Positions 37,859 to 48,418 are shown, numbered from the stretch's first letter. The stretch is 64,000 bases of DNA from Methylophilales bacterium (GCA_019823025.1 CP081940.1:1178001-1242000), one strand, 5' to 3'. Numbers and translations are program-made. The notes: a model not told the origin generated them from the letters alone.

Positions 37859-39712
37859 TTAAAATTCCAGTTTGTTAATAGATTTTCCAGTTAAGGCTTT
37901 TTGAATAGATCGATCCATTCTTTTTGCAGCAAAGGACTCGCTTTGCGCATTTAATTTTTTATTCGCCTCTTTAATTTTATCGTTATTTGATGACTTGATG
38001 GAATCAATTAAGGCACTCAGATCCTTTTTTATTGAATTGAATTCTGATTCTGAAAGCAAATCATTGTCAGTATCTAAGGCTTTTTGTGTTAGCTCAATTA
38101 ATTGAATTGCCTCTATTTTAGTTTCAGCAAGCACTCTGGAATTCTTATCCTCTTCTGCTAAATCAAATGAAGATTGGAGCATTGTTTTGATTTTATCCTC
38201 CGATAAACCATAACTAGGCTTTACTTCTATAGATGCTTTCGCATTTGTAGTTGTTTCTTCAGCAGAAACCGATAACAAACCATCGGTATCCACCTGAAAG
38301 GTAACTTTAATTTTTGCCGCACCTGCAACCATAGGGGGGATTTTTTTTAAGGTAAATTTGGCTAAAGAACGACAATCATCGACTAATTCTCTCTCTCCTT
38401 GAACAACATGAATAATCATGGCAGTTTGACCGTCTTTATAGGTGGTAAATTCTTGCGCCATCGCAACAGGCAGCGTTGTATTTCTTGGAATAATTCTTCC
38501 CACAATACTTCCCATTGTCTCAATACCAAGGGAAAGCGGAGTTACATCTAACAACAGAAGATCTTCTTCTCCATTGCCCGCTAAAATATTTGCCTGGGTA
38601 GCAGCCCCTAACGCGACTACTTCATCTGGATTTAAATCATTAAGGAGTTCTTTTTTAAATAAGTTTTTCACAGCCTCTTGAATACAAGGCATGCGTGTTG
38701 AGCCTCCAACCATGATAATGCCATCAATTTGGTCATTATTTAGTTGTGCATCACTTAAAGCACTTTTAGTTGCTTTAAGTGTTTGTTGGATTAAGTCTTG
38801 AACTAAGGTTTTAAATTGTTCTTGTGTGAAAGTTTCTTTAATTTCTATGTCACTAATTTTTTTCTCTATCACCACTTCGTTTTTAGTTGATAGTGATTCT
38901 TTAATTTCTTTTGCAAGGATTGATACAAGAGCCTGCACTTCAATATCTTTTACTTTTAATTTATATTTATCATTTAAAAAATTGACAATTGCTTGATCAA
39001 AATCGTCACCTCCCAAATTGGCATCTCCATGAGTAGCTAAAACCTCAAATAAACCTTTAGATAAGTTCAAAATAGAAACATCAAATGTACCACCACCTAA
39101 GTCAAAAACAACAAAGTGACCCATCGATTTTTTATCTAAGCCATAAGCAACTGCAGCAGCAGTTGGTTCATTAATCAAACGTAAAACATTTAGTCCTGCC
39201 AATTCACAAGCATCCTTTGTGGCCTGTCTTTGGGCATCATCAAAATAAGCAGGAACAGTAACGACGGCACCCATAAGTTCACCACCTAAGTTCTTTTCAG
39301 CAACAGATTTAAGTGTCTTTAAAATTTCTGCAGAGACTTCAATAGGGTTTTTCATTCCAATTGAAGTTTTTATATTTATAACGCCTTCACCATCAGCTAG
39401 GTTAAGAGAAAAATGATCTTGATTGATATCACTAATGGTTTTACCAATAAGTCTTTTAGCTGATGAAATTGTATTTTTTGGATCTTTACTTAAAAGGTTC
39501 TTTGCATCATTTCCAACGAGAACAGAGTCTTTAGAGTAATGAACAATCGAAGGTAGAAGGTTTGAATTATCATTTATATTTAAAATAGTTGGACTGCCAC
39601 TAACAACCGAAGCCACAAGGGAATTAGTCGTCCCAAGATCAATACCAATAACCCTCCTATGCTCATGAGGCATTGTGCTTTTCCCAGGTTCAGATATTTG
39701 TAGGAGTGCCAT
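37859..39712 (-). CDS. hscA: Fe-S cluster assembly chaperone HscA
   Basis: Specialised Hsp70 that, with HscB, releases clusters from the scaffold IscU. The ATPase domain starts [14 protein letters not shown] near residue 24, with [15 protein letters not shown] and [12 protein letters not shown] following. The linker is [16 protein letters not shown]. It lacks the acidic tail of DnaK. Length 617 aa matches HscA. It is 4 nt after hscB and 1 nt before fdx. Confidence 0.97.
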   Translation of the reverse strand: MALLQISEPGKSTMPHEHRRVIGIDLGTTNSLVASVVSGSPTILNINDNSNLLPSIVHYSKDSVLVGNDAKNLLSKDPKNTISSAKRLIGKTISDINQDHFSLNLADGEGVINIKTSIGMKNPIEVSAEILKTLKSVAEKNLGGELMGAVVTVPAYFDDAQRQATKDACELAGLNVLRLINEPTAAAVAYGLDKKSMGHFVVFDLGGGTFDVSILNLSKGLFEVLATHGDANLGGDDFDQAIVNFLNDKYKLKVKDIEVQALVSILAKEIKESLSTKNEVVIEKKISDIEIKETFTQEQFKTLVQDLIQQTLKATKSALSDAQLNNDQIDGIIMVGGSTRMPCIQEAVKNLFKKELLNDLNPDEVVALGAATQANILAGNGEEDLLLLDVTPLSLGIETMGSIVGRIIPRNTTLPVAMAQEFTTYKDGQTAMIIHVVQGERELVDDCRSLAKFTLKKIPPMVAGAAKIKVTFQVDTDGLLSVSAEETTTNAKASIEVKPSYGLSEDKIKTMLQSSFDLAEEDKNSRVLAETKIEAIQLIELTQKALDTDNDLLSESEFNSIKKDLSALIDSIKSSNNDKIKEANKKLNAQSESFAAKRMDRSIQKALTGKSINKLEF

Positions 39713-39716
39713 TTAT

Positions 39717-40208
39717 TTAACTAAGAGCATTATTAATTTTATGAAGAAGCTTTTCAATAAAATAAAGTTTATCGATTGAGATGGCAGCATCACTCCAATT
39801 ATGATCATGATCAATTTGCGTTGAAATCAATAAAGAATATTCCTCATATTTTTTATTGATAGTCGATTTAAACTCAGTTAGTTCACTACTATTTTTTTCA
39901 ATGGCTTCAAAATGTTCCTCCCATTCCATCTGTTGCATTAAAAAATCAGGAGGAAGTGTAATTTTTTCAACAGATTTATGTAGCGACAAAATATATTTTG
40001 CCCTTTTAATTGGAGACTTCAAAGTTTGATAACCATCATTAGCCTGTGTGGACTTAATCATCGACTGAACCTTCTCATTTTCTGATGAAGTTGCAAACCT
40101 ATCTGGATGAATTTCTTTTTGTATCGCGCGATAATTCTCTTGCAACATCTCTAAATCTATTTGAAATTTTTCAGGAAGATTAAATAATTCAAAGTAATTT
40201 TGGGTCAA
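39717..40208 (-). CDS. hscB: J-type co-chaperone HscB
   Basis: Brings IscU to HscA and stimulates its ATPase. The opening [15 protein letters not shown] and the HPDRF J-domain motif are diagnostic. A C-terminal three-helix IscU-binding domain follows. I place the start at TTG 40208, which overlaps the iscA stop (TTGA). This removes a spurious N-terminal MWLWRKLYS stretch that merely re-reads the end of iscA. The resulting 163 aa agrees with the usual 165-175. GGAGAAAG upstream may be the ribosome site. Confidence 0.9.
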   Translation of the reverse strand: MTQNYFELFNLPEKFQIDLEMLQENYRAIQKEIHPDRFATSSENEKVQSMIKSTQANDGYQTLKSPIKRAKYILSLHKSVEKITLPPDFLMQQMEWEEHFEAIEKNSSELTEFKSTINKKYEEYSLLISTQIDHDHNWSDAAISIDKLYFIEKLLHKINNALS

Positions 40209-40528
40209 ACTGTAAAGCTTTCTCCACAACCACAACTATCTTTCACATTTGGATTGTTAAATTGAAATCCTTCATTCAATCCTTCTCTTACAAAATCTAA
40301 TTCAGTACCATCGATATAAATAAGACTTTTTGGATCAACTAAAATTTTTATTCCATGGCTTTCAAAAATTTGGTCTTCAGAGCTAACTTCATCAACAAAC
40401 TCTAATACATATGCCATACCAGAGCAGCCTGTTGTTTTTACACCAAGCTTCAAGCCAACACCCTTACCTCTTGAGTCTAGGTAACTTTTTGCTCTGTTAG
40501 CAGCTTTTTCTGTCATTGAGATTGACAT
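40205..40528 (-). CDS. iscA: Fe-S cluster assembly A-type protein IscA
   Basis: A-type carrier that receives clusters or iron and passes them to [4Fe-4S] targets. The three conserved cysteines are C35 (TTGCSGMAY), C99 and C101 (DSCGCGESF). Length 107 aa is typical. It follows iscU by 1 nt and overlaps hscB by 4 nt. Confidence 0.97.
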   Translation of the reverse strand: MSISMTEKAANRAKSYLDSRGKGVGLKLGVKTTGCSGMAYVLEFVDEVSSEDQIFESHGIKILVDPKSLIYIDGTELDFVREGLNEGFQFNNPNVKDSCGCGESFTV

Positions 40529-40529
40529 C

Positions 40530-40910
40530 TTATTTTTGTTTAGATTTTAAATCTTCAACGGCAGCTTTAATTGCATCTTCAGCTAAAACAGAACAATGAA
40601 TTTTAACTGGGGGTAGAGCTAATTCTTCTGCGATGGCAGAATTTTTAATCTCTGATGCTTGGTCCAATGATTTGCCCTTTAGCCATTCTGTTACTAACGA
40701 ACTCGAAGCGATTGCAGAACCACAACCATAGGTTTTAAATTTTGCATCTTCAATAATTCCATCATTGCCCATCTTGATTTGTAATTTCATTACGTCACCA
40801 CACGCAGGTGCACCAACCATACCCGTACCTACATTTGAATCTTCTTTGTTAAATGATCCAACATTTCTTGGGTTCTCATAATGATCTAAAACTTTATCGC
40901 TATATGCCAT
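40530..40910 (-). CDS. iscU: Fe-S cluster scaffold IscU
   Basis: Scaffold on which [2Fe-2S] clusters form. Cysteines C37, C63 and C106 and D39 fall at the same positions as in E. coli IscU. The HscA-binding LPPVK motif is at residues 99-103. Length 126 aa is normal. It lies between iscS (24 nt upstream) and iscA. Confidence 0.98.
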   Translation of the reverse strand: MAYSDKVLDHYENPRNVGSFNKEDSNVGTGMVGAPACGDVMKLQIKMGNDGIIEDAKFKTYGCGSAIASSSLVTEWLKGKSLDQASEIKNSAIAEELALPPVKIHCSVLAEDAIKAAVEDLKSKQK

Positions 40911-40934
40911 GCTAGTTCTCCAAATAAATATTAA

Positions 40935-42158
40935 TTAATGCTCTGCCCATTCTACTTTTTCTAAATCAACACCATCTTTAAACATTTCCCATAAGGGTGA
41001 TAATTCTCTTAATTTATCGATCTTTTCTTTCAATAACGCTATTGTAAACTCAACATCGGACTCAGTGGTAAATCTTCCGATAGAAAAACGGATGGAACTA
41101 TGAGCAAGCTCATCCGAACGACCTAATGCTCTGAGAACATAACTCGGTTCCAAACTTGCTGAAGTACATGCTGAACCACTGGATACTGCAATTCCTTTAA
41201 TAGCCATGATTAAAGATTCACCTTCGACATAATTAAAACTAATATTTAAATTATGAGGTACTCTTTTTTCCAAGTCACCGTTTATATAAGTTTCTTCAAT
41301 TTCAGTGAGGCCTTTGAGAAGTTTTACTTGTAAGTTTTTGATACGGTTATTTTCCTCATCCATTTCTTCTCTGGCAATTTTGAATGCTTCACCCATACCT
41401 ACAATTTGATGAGTTGCTAACGTACCAGAGCGCATACCTCTTTCATGACCACCACCGTGCATTTGTGGCTCTATTCGAATTCGTGGTTTACGCCTAACAT
41501 AGAGGGCACCCACGCCTTTTGGGCCATAGGTTTTATGAGCAGAAAAACTCATCAAATCTACTGGTAGTGTCTCTAAATCAATCTTAACTTTACCGGTCGC
41601 TTGAGCTGCATCCACATGAAAAATGATATTATTTTCACGACAGATATTTCCAATGGCTGTGATGTCTTGGATTACTCCGATTTCATTATTAACTAACATC
41701 ACTGAAACTAAAACGGTATCTGGTCGTATCGTTGATTTAAATTTTTCAATATCTAACAGACCATTAGGTTCTGGCTCCATATAAGTTGCCTCATACCCGA
41801 TTCGCTCACATTCTCTCACAGCATCAATCACCGCCTTGTGTTCAGTGGCCAGAGTAATAATATGTTTTCCTTTTTTAGAATAGAAGTTACTCGCTCCTTT
41901 AATTGCTAAATTGTTGGATTCTGTTGCACCAGATGTCCAAACAATCTCTCTAGGATCGGCATTCACCAATAGTGCAATCTCTTTCCTAGCATCCTCAACA
42001 GCTTTTTCAGCTGTCCATCCATATGGATGGCTTCTTGAGGCTGGATTTCCAAAATCTTCCGTAATGTAGGGAATCATTTTTTCTGCAACACGAGGGTCTA
42101 CCGGTGTAGTTGCAGAGTAATCCATATAAATTGGCATGTCGTATAACTTGTTTTTCAT
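40935..42158 (-). CDS. iscS: Cysteine desulfurase IscS
   Basis: PLP enzyme that takes sulfur from cysteine for Fe-S clusters, thiolated tRNA and cofactors. The PLP lysine is K209 in [10 protein letters not shown]. The persulfide cysteine is C331 in [17 protein letters not shown]. The C-terminal tail [20 protein letters not shown], which docks IscU, is intact. Length 407 aa is nearly the E. coli length. A second, shorter desulfurase gene lies 19 nt upstream. Confidence 0.97.
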   Translation of the reverse strand: MKNKLYDMPIYMDYSATTPVDPRVAEKMIPYITEDFGNPASRSHPYGWTAEKAVEDARKEIALLVNADPREIVWTSGATESNNLAIKGASNFYSKKGKHIITLATEHKAVIDAVRECERIGYEATYMEPEPNGLLDIEKFKSTIRPDTVLVSVMLVNNEIGVIQDITAIGNICRENNIIFHVDAAQATGKVKIDLETLPVDLMSFSAHKTYGPKGVGALYVRRKPRIRIEPQMHGGGHERGMRSGTLATHQIVGMGEAFKIAREEMDEENNRIKNLQVKLLKGLTEIEETYINGDLEKRVPHNLNISFNYVEGESLIMAIKGIAVSSGSACTSASLEPSYVLRALGRSDELAHSSIRFSIGRFTTESDVEFTIALLKEKIDKLRELSPLWEMFKDGVDLEKVEWAEH

Positions 42159-42177
42159 AATATCCTTATCATTTTTG

Positions 42178-43317
42178 TTAGGCTGCCACAGCAGTCAATT
42201 GTTTTAATCTATTTACTTCATCTTTAAGTGTATCTATGAAGTCATTAATTTCATTCTCATTACTTTCCACACCCAGGCTAATTCTGAGAGCACCCTGGGC
42301 TAAATCTAAATCAACACCCATCGACAAAAGAACATGACTAGGTTCATCGCTTTTACTTGAACAAGCTGACCCGCTAGCGACGGCAAATCCTTTTCTATCG
42401 AGGGCTGTCAATAATGTTGACCCATCAATATTCTTAAAAGAGAAAAATGTCGTATTACTCAACCTATGACTTTTTTCACAAAAAATAATTGCTCCTAAAT
42501 CTATTAAAGCTTTCTCAAGAGTAGACCTTAATAAGTCAATATTTTGTTCAAATATGACTCTATTTTGACTCGAACGTTCACAAGCTTTCCCAAATCCAAT
42601 AATAGCCGCAATATTTTCTGTCCCACTTCGTAAACCTTTTTCTTGACCGCCTCCTTGCATATATGGAAATAGATCAATTTTTTTATTTATAATGAGCGCA
42701 GCAATACCTTGAGGACCATAAATTTTATGACTAGAGATAGTCATAGCATCAATATCAAGCGCTTCAAAATCAACTTTAATTTTCCCCAACGCTTGAACTG
42801 CATCGGTATGAAACTGAATTTTATTATCTCTTGCCCAATCTGCAATTTCTGCAATATTTTGTATGACGCCTGTTTCGTTATTGGCCATCATGACTGAAAG
42901 AAAAGTTAAAGATTGTTTCATTTCATCAGAGATATCAGAGATATTAAAGATGCCATTAGAATCAACTGGAATTTCTGAAACCTTGAAGCCCTGATTAGCT
43001 AATGATTTAATAGGCTCTGATATACAAGGATGTTCAATAGAGCTAAATCCAAAGTGAGACTCAGGATAAGCTTTTGCAATGCCATTTATAATCGTGTTGT
43101 TTGATTCGGTTCCACTTGAAGTAAAGATTACTTGAGATGGATGTGCATTCACCGAAGCGGCAACTTTTTCCCTCGCTTCTTCTATGGCTGTATGGGCACT
43201 TCTGCCAAACGTATGATTAGATGCAGGATTACCTTGTTGAGCAGTTAAAAAAGGTAACATCACCTTTAAGACCTCAGGATGAAGGGCAGTCGTTGCATTG
43301 TTATCTAGGTAAATCAT
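42178..43317 (-). CDS. Second cysteine desulfurase (NifS/IscS-like paralogue)
   Basis: A class V aminotransferase-fold PLP enzyme. The Schiff-base lysine is K198 in [10 protein letters not shown] and the persulfide cysteine C319 is in [17 protein letters not shown]. It keeps the group I NifS/IscS active-site loop but ends at 379 aa and lacks the IscS C-terminal IscU-docking tail. It lies between iscR (7 nt upstream) and iscS, so it is in the isc operon and presumably IscR-controlled. It may donate sulfur to a different acceptor, but the partner is unknown. Confidence 0.9.
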   Translation of the reverse strand: MIYLDNNATTALHPEVLKVMLPFLTAQQGNPASNHTFGRSAHTAIEEAREKVAASVNAHPSQVIFTSSGTESNNTIINGIAKAYPESHFGFSSIEHPCISEPIKSLANQGFKVSEIPVDSNGIFNISDISDEMKQSLTFLSVMMANNETGVIQNIAEIADWARDNKIQFHTDAVQALGKIKVDFEALDIDAMTISSHKIYGPQGIAALIINKKIDLFPYMQGGGQEKGLRSGTENIAAIIGFGKACERSSQNRVIFEQNIDLLRSTLEKALIDLGAIIFCEKSHRLSNTTFFSFKNIDGSTLLTALDRKGFAVASGSACSSKSDEPSHVLLSMGVDLDLAQGALRISLGVESNENEINDFIDTLKDEVNRLKQLTAVAA

Positions 43318-43324
43318 TTATAAA

Positions 43325-43804
43325 TTAAAAAGCCCCCATTTTATTTGACTCACTATTATTTTTATTAGTTGCAAACTCAATAGACTGATTCTCAGATTTA
43401 TTTCTTTGTGTTTTAACTAATTCATCTAGTGTGGTTGACTCTAAATAATCAAGAATCTTACTATTCAAAGTAGTCCATAAATTATGGGTGATGCACTGAT
43501 ACCCCTCGTTACAATTTTCTTTGCCGCCACATTGGGTTGCATCAATTTGCTCATCAACTGAAGAGATAATATTTTTAATGCTAATATTGTCATGATTTTT
43601 GGCTACAAGGTAGCCACCGCCTGGTCCGCGAACGCTTTTAACTAAACCCTGTTTTCTTAATTTTCCAAAAAGTTGTTCAAGGTATGACAATGAAATTGAT
43701 TGCCTCTGACTGATTTCAGACAATTTAATGGGCATATCTTTTTCATTTAAAGCCAGATCAAGCATAGCTGTAACAGCAAAACGACCTTTAGTGGTTAATT
43801 TCAT
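43325..43804 (-). CDS. iscR: Fe-S cluster regulator IscR
   Basis: Rrf2-family repressor that senses cell Fe-S status through a [2Fe-2S] cluster. The winged helix covers residues 1-70, with KLSEISQRQSISLSYLEQLF as the recognition part. Cluster ligands C92, C98, C104 and H107 are at the E. coli positions. Length 159 aa is normal. It heads the isc operon and a type 1 IscR site overlaps its promoter region, so it is probably autorepressed. Confidence 0.97.
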   Translation of the reverse strand: MKLTTKGRFAVTAMLDLALNEKDMPIKLSEISQRQSISLSYLEQLFGKLRKQGLVKSVRGPGGGYLVAKNHDNISIKNIISSVDEQIDATQCGGKENCNEGYQCITHNLWTTLNSKILDYLESTTLDELVKTQRNKSENQSIEFATNKNNSESNKMGAF

Positions 43805-43840
43805 GATTGTCTAAAGTATCAAATAAAATTAGATTTTATA

Positions 43841-43865
43841 ATACTTGACTAAATTAATCAAGATT
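43841..43865 (-). promoter_or_regulatory. Type 1 IscR binding site at the iscR promoter
   Basis: On the plus strand the 25 nt match the E. coli type 1 consensus ATASYYGACTRWWWYAGTC-RRSTAT at 22 positions by eye. The half ATACTTGACTA is perfect. It lies 37 nt before the iscR ATG, with TATAAA-like -10 sequence next to it (43835-43840 on the minus strand). Confidence 0.75.
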
Positions 43866-43875
43866 AAAGCTTCGT

Positions 43876-44556
43876 TTATGTGCTCTTTGGAGATGCCTTT
43901 TTGGGCTTATCTTTTTTCTTAGTGAGCGCCTCAATCTCTCTTTCTTGTTTTGCGACTTTATTAATAAGCGCTTGGATTGATTTCACCATTGGATCATCTT
44001 CATCTTTACCCACGGCATAAGGCCTAAAGCTTGTCCCTTTTTTAGTTTCCTTGACAGCGCGAGCAGGGATCCCGACGACCGTTGCATCTTTTGTGACATC
44101 ACTTACAACAACCGCATTTGATCCAATTCTAGCCCCAGCTTTAATCGTAATAGGCCCTAAAACCTTTGCTCCTGCACCAATCACCACTTTATTTTCTAGG
44201 GTTGGATGTCTTTTGCCTTGTTTCCATGAGGTTCCACCTAATGTGACACCATGATAGAGGGTGCAATCATCGCCAATAATTGAGGTTTCACCAACTACAA
44301 CACCCATACCATGATCAATAAAACATCTCCTTCCAATTTGTGCACCTGGATGAATTTCAATTCCTGTTAGAAACCGACCAATATGTGATAAAAATCTACC
44401 TAACCAAAAAAGCTTAATGGACCATAATTTATGTGAAAGCCGATGAATTAAAATGGCATGTACTCCGGGGTAAGTGGTCAATATTTCTAAGTAGGAACGG
44501 GCTGCAGGATCTCTTTCAAAAACAATAGAGAGGTCTTCTTTAAATTTTTTAAACAT
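43876..44556 (-). CDS. cysE: Serine O-acetyltransferase
   Basis: Makes O-acetylserine, the precursor of cysteine. A left-handed beta-helix of hexapeptide repeats occupies about residues 65-170, with [11 protein letters not shown] and the GVTLGGT catalytic region. At 226 aa it is the shorter NifP/EpsC type lacking the long E. coli N-terminal domain. A Lys-rich tail ends the protein. It lies upstream of iscR on the same strand, which fits supply of cysteine for the desulfurases. Confidence 0.95.
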   Translation of the reverse strand: MFKKFKEDLSIVFERDPAARSYLEILTTYPGVHAILIHRLSHKLWSIKLFWLGRFLSHIGRFLTGIEIHPGAQIGRRCFIDHGMGVVVGETSIIGDDCTLYHGVTLGGTSWKQGKRHPTLENKVVIGAGAKVLGPITIKAGARIGSNAVVVSDVTKDATVVGIPARAVKETKKGTSFRPYAVGKDEDDPMVKSIQALINKVAKQEREIEALTKKKDKPKKASPKST

Positions 44557-44611
44557 AATAGTTTTTTGATATTCAATTTAAAATTTAGTACAAATATTGT
44601 CTCATAAAAAT

Positions 44612-45355
44612 TTAAGTTTTATCTTTAATTTTTTTTTGTATATCGGTCAGTATGCCTCTTAATATATTCACTTCATCTTTTTCCATGGTGGTTCGATTAA
44701 ATAGCAACCGAAGCCTTTGCATCAAACGTTCTCCTTGTATTTTTTTTAAAAAACCTATCTCTGTTAGTAATTCTTCTAGATGGAGATAAAAGCCATTTTG
44801 CACTTCATGCGTGACCAATTCATTTTCTTTAGGCGGCTGAATTATTTCAGTTTCTTCACTTAATTGCATACGAATTTCATAGCAGATAATTTGAACAGCC
44901 TGCGCAAGGTTAAGGGATGAGTAATTTGTGTTTGAATTGATGTAACCGAGCATATGACAATGTTTAACCTCATCATTCGATAACCCATTAGTTTCATTGC
45001 CAAATAGGAGGGCTATTTTTTTGTTGTGAGATTCACTTTTAAGGCTTTTAGCGATCTCCCTTATGTTTTTATGGTCCTGGGAAAGCTCTCTTTGCCTTGC
45101 GGTAAAACCAATGATTAAGTGACTATCTTTTATTGCGTCCTCAATCGTACTCACAATAGTTGCATTGGCGATGATATCTTCAGCCCCCGCCGCCAATGCA
45201 TTGGCCTCAGTATGTGGAAATTGCTTTGGATTTACCAGTGTTAGATGACTAAAGCCCATGGTTTTGATTGCGCGTGCAGATGAACCAATGTTGCCGGGGT
45301 GGCTGGTTCGACAGAGCACAATCTTAAACTGATCATAATTTATTTTGGATGACAT
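44612..45355 (-). CDS. trmJ: tRNA (cytidine/uridine-2'-O)-methyltransferase TrmJ
   Basis: SPOUT-fold enzyme that 2'-O-methylates position 32 of some tRNAs. The N-terminal FKIVLCRTSHPGNIGSSARA is the TrmH/TrmJ signature. LLFGNETNGLSNDEV and SSLNLAQAVQIICYE form the SAM knot. A helical C-terminal dimerisation segment follows. Length 247 aa is normal. It is divergent from suhB and upstream of cysE and the isc genes, the conserved suhB-trmJ-cysE-isc layout. Confidence 0.95.
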   Translation of the reverse strand: MSSKINYDQFKIVLCRTSHPGNIGSSARAIKTMGFSHLTLVNPKQFPHTEANALAAGAEDIIANATIVSTIEDAIKDSHLIIGFTARQRELSQDHKNIREIAKSLKSESHNKKIALLFGNETNGLSNDEVKHCHMLGYINSNTNYSSLNLAQAVQIICYEIRMQLSEETEIIQPPKENELVTHEVQNGFYLHLEELLTEIGFLKKIQGERLMQRLRLLFNRTTMEKDEVNILRGILTDIQKKIKDKT

Positions 45356-45423
45356 CGAATTTCTCTGTAAAATGATTGCGAAATATACAACCGTGATTTT
45401 ACCATTTAATTTATAAGGTCCTT

Positions 45424-46230
45424 ATGCACCCGTTACTCAATACCGCAATCAAAGCTGCCAGAAGAGCTGGCTCTATTATTACTCGTGCGTCAGAAGATAT
45501 TAGCTCGCTAACCATTACCAGTAAAAATATGAATGACTTTGTAAGTGAGGTAGATTTAGCATCTGAGAAAGAAATTATACGGGTACTTTCTCAAGCTTAC
45601 CCTGACCATGGATTCATTGCTGAGGAAAGTGGTTTATCAGAAAAAAAAGAGAATATGTGGATCATTGATCCACTCGATGGAACAACGAATTTCTTGCATA
45701 ATATACCCCAATACTGTGTATCTATTGCATTAAAGCAAAAGGAAGAAATTACGCATGCAGTTGTGTATGACCCCAATAGAAATCATCTTTTTACAGCATC
45801 AAAGGGGCAGGGTGCTTACTTAAATGATAGAAGAATACGGGTTTCTAAGAGCCCAAAACTGCAAGATTCAATTATTGGAACTGGCATTCCTTTCAGAGAC
45901 TTTACCTACCTCCCCCAATATCTTGTCATCCTTGAGGAAATTGTTAAAAAAACGGCAGGCATTAGACGCCCTGGATCTGCTGCACTAGATTTAGCTTATG
46001 TCGCTGCAGGCTGGTTTGATGGATTTTGGGAAATTGATTTATCAACATGGGATGTGGCTGCAGGTGGTTTAATCGTATCTGAAGCTGGTGGAATCGTGAG
46101 TGATTTTGATGAAAAAAACAATTGGTTGTTCACTGGCAATATTGTTGCAACGAATCCAAAAATCTATGATCCATTAATTAAAATAATTCAGCAACACATA
46201 CCAGAAGATCTAAAAATTAGACGTACATAG
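45424..46230 (+). CDS. suhB: Inositol-1-monophosphatase family protein SuhB
   Basis: Mg-dependent phosphatase. In proteobacteria SuhB also takes part in the rRNA antitermination complex. Metal-binding motifs are AEESG, IDPLDGTTNFLH and the late WDVAAGGLIVSEAGG. Length 268 aa is typical. A boxA antitermination element is present in the rrn leader of this window, consistent with that second role. The stop codon lies in a 10-bp tandem duplication. Confidence 0.95.
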   Translation: MHPLLNTAIKAARRAGSIITRASEDISSLTITSKNMNDFVSEVDLASEKEIIRVLSQAYPDHGFIAEESGLSEKKENMWIIDPLDGTTNFLHNIPQYCVSIALKQKEEITHAVVYDPNRNHLFTASKGQGAYLNDRRIRVSKSPKLQDSIIGTGIPFRDFTYLPQYLVILEEIVKKTAGIRRPGSAALDLAYVAAGWFDGFWEIDLSTWDVAAGGLIVSEAGGIVSDFDEKNNWLFTGNIVATNPKIYDPLIKIIQQHIPEDLKIRRT

Positions 46231-46238
46231 ACGTACAT
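46219..46238 (+). repeat. 10-bp tandem duplication spanning the suhB stop
   Basis: AGACGTACAT occurs twice back to back. The first copy supplies the last codons of suhB (Arg, Thr and the T of TAG); the second is untranslated. Confidence 0.85.
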
Positions 46239-46246
46239 AAATATTT

Positions 46247-46726
46247 CTAATGTTGATGCCCGCCAGGCCCATGAACATGTTTGTGGGAGATCTCTTCGTC
46301 TTTAGCAGATCTTACATCCTCAATTGTGGCAAGAAAGCTAATTTTTTGACCTGCCCATGGATGGTTTCCATCTACCTCAACCTTGCCATCAGCAATATTT
46401 TTGACGTAGTAGATAATCACTTCTCCCTTCTCATCCTCCCCCTCAAAAGCCATACCTTCTTTAAGTTGTGACTCAGGGAATGCGCTCGTTAGTTCTAATT
46501 GAACTAAACCTGGATCATACTCACCAAATGCTTCTGCAGGTTCGAGTGCAATTTCAATTTTATCTCCTTTGCTTTTATTATGAATCGCTTCTTCTACTTT
46601 TGGAAAGATCTGGTCATATCCTCCATGAAGATAGGTAATGGGTTCCTTGCTTGATTCAAGTATATTGTTTTCAACATCACGAATTTCGTAGTTCATCGTA
46701 ACAACTGTATTCATAGAAATTTTCAT
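46247..46726 (-). CDS. slyD: FKBP-type peptidyl-prolyl isomerase, SlyD-like
   Basis: Folding helper with FKBP and insert-in-flap domains. ITYLHGGYDQIFPKVEEAI and the IF-domain AEAFGEYDPGLVQLE are typical, and NHPWAGQKISFLATIEDVR closes the FKBP fold. I place the start at 46726 (MKISMNTVV), with AAGG 8 nt upstream, rather than at an in-frame start at 46762. The tail HKHVHGPGGHQH is His-rich and could bind nickel or zinc, though it lacks the Cys of E. coli SlyD. About 159 aa. Confidence 0.9.
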   Translation of the reverse strand: MKISMNTVVTMNYEIRDVENNILESSKEPITYLHGGYDQIFPKVEEAIHNKSKGDKIEIALEPAEAFGEYDPGLVQLELTSAFPESQLKEGMAFEGEDEKGEVIIYYVKNIADGKVEVDGNHPWAGQKISFLATIEDVRSAKDEEISHKHVHGPGGHQH

Positions 46727-46802
46727 TACTTGTACCTTTTCTTTTATATTTAAAACTATCAAAAAGTTCTTAAACTTAAGCTATTAGGCTCTAATATAAG
46801 CC

Positions 46803-48401
46803 CTATGATTTTCTGTAATCTTCTGGGTTTAGAATGGTGTTTTTTGCAATTTTAGCAGGTTTCGGAAAATCTTTACTGTAGTGCAAGCCTCGGCTTTCCT
46901 TCCTTTCTATTGACGAAAGGACTATTAATTCAGCGACTTGCAATAAGTTTCTTAATTCGATGAGGTTTGAGGAGATCTTAAAATTCTTGTAAAACTCACC
47001 AACTTCATCCCTCAACATATTAATGCGATGAAGTGCTCTAGATAATCGTTTATTAGTTCTTACAATCCCAACATAATTCCACATAAACCTTCTCAATTCG
47101 TTCCAAGTGTGCGTAATCAAAACTTCTTCATCAGCATCCGTCACTCGACTCTCATCCCATTTTGGGAGTTGATGATCATGTGTAAAGTCATCATTTAAAA
47201 TAGATGATGCGGCAGTCGAAGAAAACACCAAACATTCTAATAAGGAATTACTTGCTAGACGATTTGCACCGTGCAGCCCGGTAAAAGAGACTTCTCCGAT
47301 GGCATAAAGCTGATTAACATTTGTTTTACTTGCACGATCAGTCATGAGTCCACCACACGTGTAATGAGCCGCCGGCACCACTGGTATAGGGTCTTTTGTT
47401 ATATCAATCCCACGGTCTAGACAACGTTCAAAAATCATTGGAAACCTTTTTTTGATAAAGTCCGCAGGTTTATGACTAATATCTAGATACACACATACTA
47501 ATCCTTTTTGTTTCATTTCATAATCAATCGCTTGGGCCACAATATCTCGAGGGGCTAAATCACCTCTATCATCATATTTTTCCATGAATGTTTCGCCACT
47601 TGGAAGCACTAGTTTAGCTCCCTCCCCCCGCAAGGTTTCAGAGATAAGAAAAGATCTATCTTTTTCATCAAACAAGCAGGTAGGATGAAATTGAACAAAT
47701 TCCATGTTGGCTACTTTGCATCCTGCCCGCCAACCCATGGCAATGCCATCACCTGTGCTGACATCTGGATTCGTGGTGTAGAGATAAACTTTACTTGCAC
47801 CACCGGTTGCTAAAACAATATGGTTTGATGTGAATGTTTCAACATGATTATTTTTATTATTTAGAATATAAGCGCCGAGACAAGTATTTTTCTCCATATC
47901 AATCTTCATTTTTTCTGATGTGATGATATCGACGGCGATATGGTGCTCTAGAACAGTAATATTAGGATGAGATAAAATCCTTTTAATTAAGTGTTCCTGA
48001 ATTGCTTTGCCTGTGGTGTCAGCAACATGTGCAATTCTCATCTGGGAGTGCCCCCCCTCGCGAGTGAGGTGTAAATCGTTATTTTGTTTATTTTTTGTAA
48101 AATTAACTCCAAGATTCATCAGCCAATCTAGTGCCTTCTCACTATTGTTAGCTACGAATTCAGTGATAACCTCATCACATAGCCCAGCACCAGCATTCTT
48201 AGTATCATTTACATGTGACGAAATAGGATCTTCGGGCGATATTGCTGCAGCAACTCCACCTTGTGCCCAGTGACTTGAACTTTCAGTTAATTCTGTTTTA
48301 CAAATAATACCAATGCGCTTATGATCAGCTAACTTTAAGGCGGTGGATAGGCCAGCTAGACCACTTCCAATGATAAGTACATCAAAATTCTTTTTCTTCA
48401 T
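46803..48401 (-). CDS. nadB: L-aspartate oxidase
   Basis: FAD enzyme that oxidises L-aspartate to iminoaspartate, the first step of de novo NAD synthesis. The FAD Rossmann motif is DVLIIGSGLAGLSTAL at residues 7-22. SSHWAQGGVAAAIS and EFVQFHPT are active-site motifs shared with succinate dehydrogenase flavoproteins. AAHYTCGG and GLHGANRLASNSLLE follow. Length 532 aa is normal. It is divergent from rpoE, a conserved arrangement in gamma- and betaproteobacteria. Confidence 0.96.
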   Translation of the reverse strand: MKKKNFDVLIIGSGLAGLSTALKLADHKRIGIICKTELTESSSHWAQGGVAAAISPEDPISSHVNDTKNAGAGLCDEVITEFVANNSEKALDWLMNLGVNFTKNKQNNDLHLTREGGHSQMRIAHVADTTGKAIQEHLIKRILSHPNITVLEHHIAVDIITSEKMKIDMEKNTCLGAYILNNKNNHVETFTSNHIVLATGGASKVYLYTTNPDVSTGDGIAMGWRAGCKVANMEFVQFHPTCLFDEKDRSFLISETLRGEGAKLVLPSGETFMEKYDDRGDLAPRDIVAQAIDYEMKQKGLVCVYLDISHKPADFIKKRFPMIFERCLDRGIDITKDPIPVVPAAHYTCGGLMTDRASKTNVNQLYAIGEVSFTGLHGANRLASNSLLECLVFSSTAASSILNDDFTHDHQLPKWDESRVTDADEEVLITHTWNELRRFMWNYVGIVRTNKRLSRALHRINMLRDEVGEFYKNFKISSNLIELRNLLQVAELIVLSSIERKESRGLHYSKDFPKPAKIAKNTILNPEDYRKS

Positions 48402-48418
48402 TTTTTATTGATTATTTA

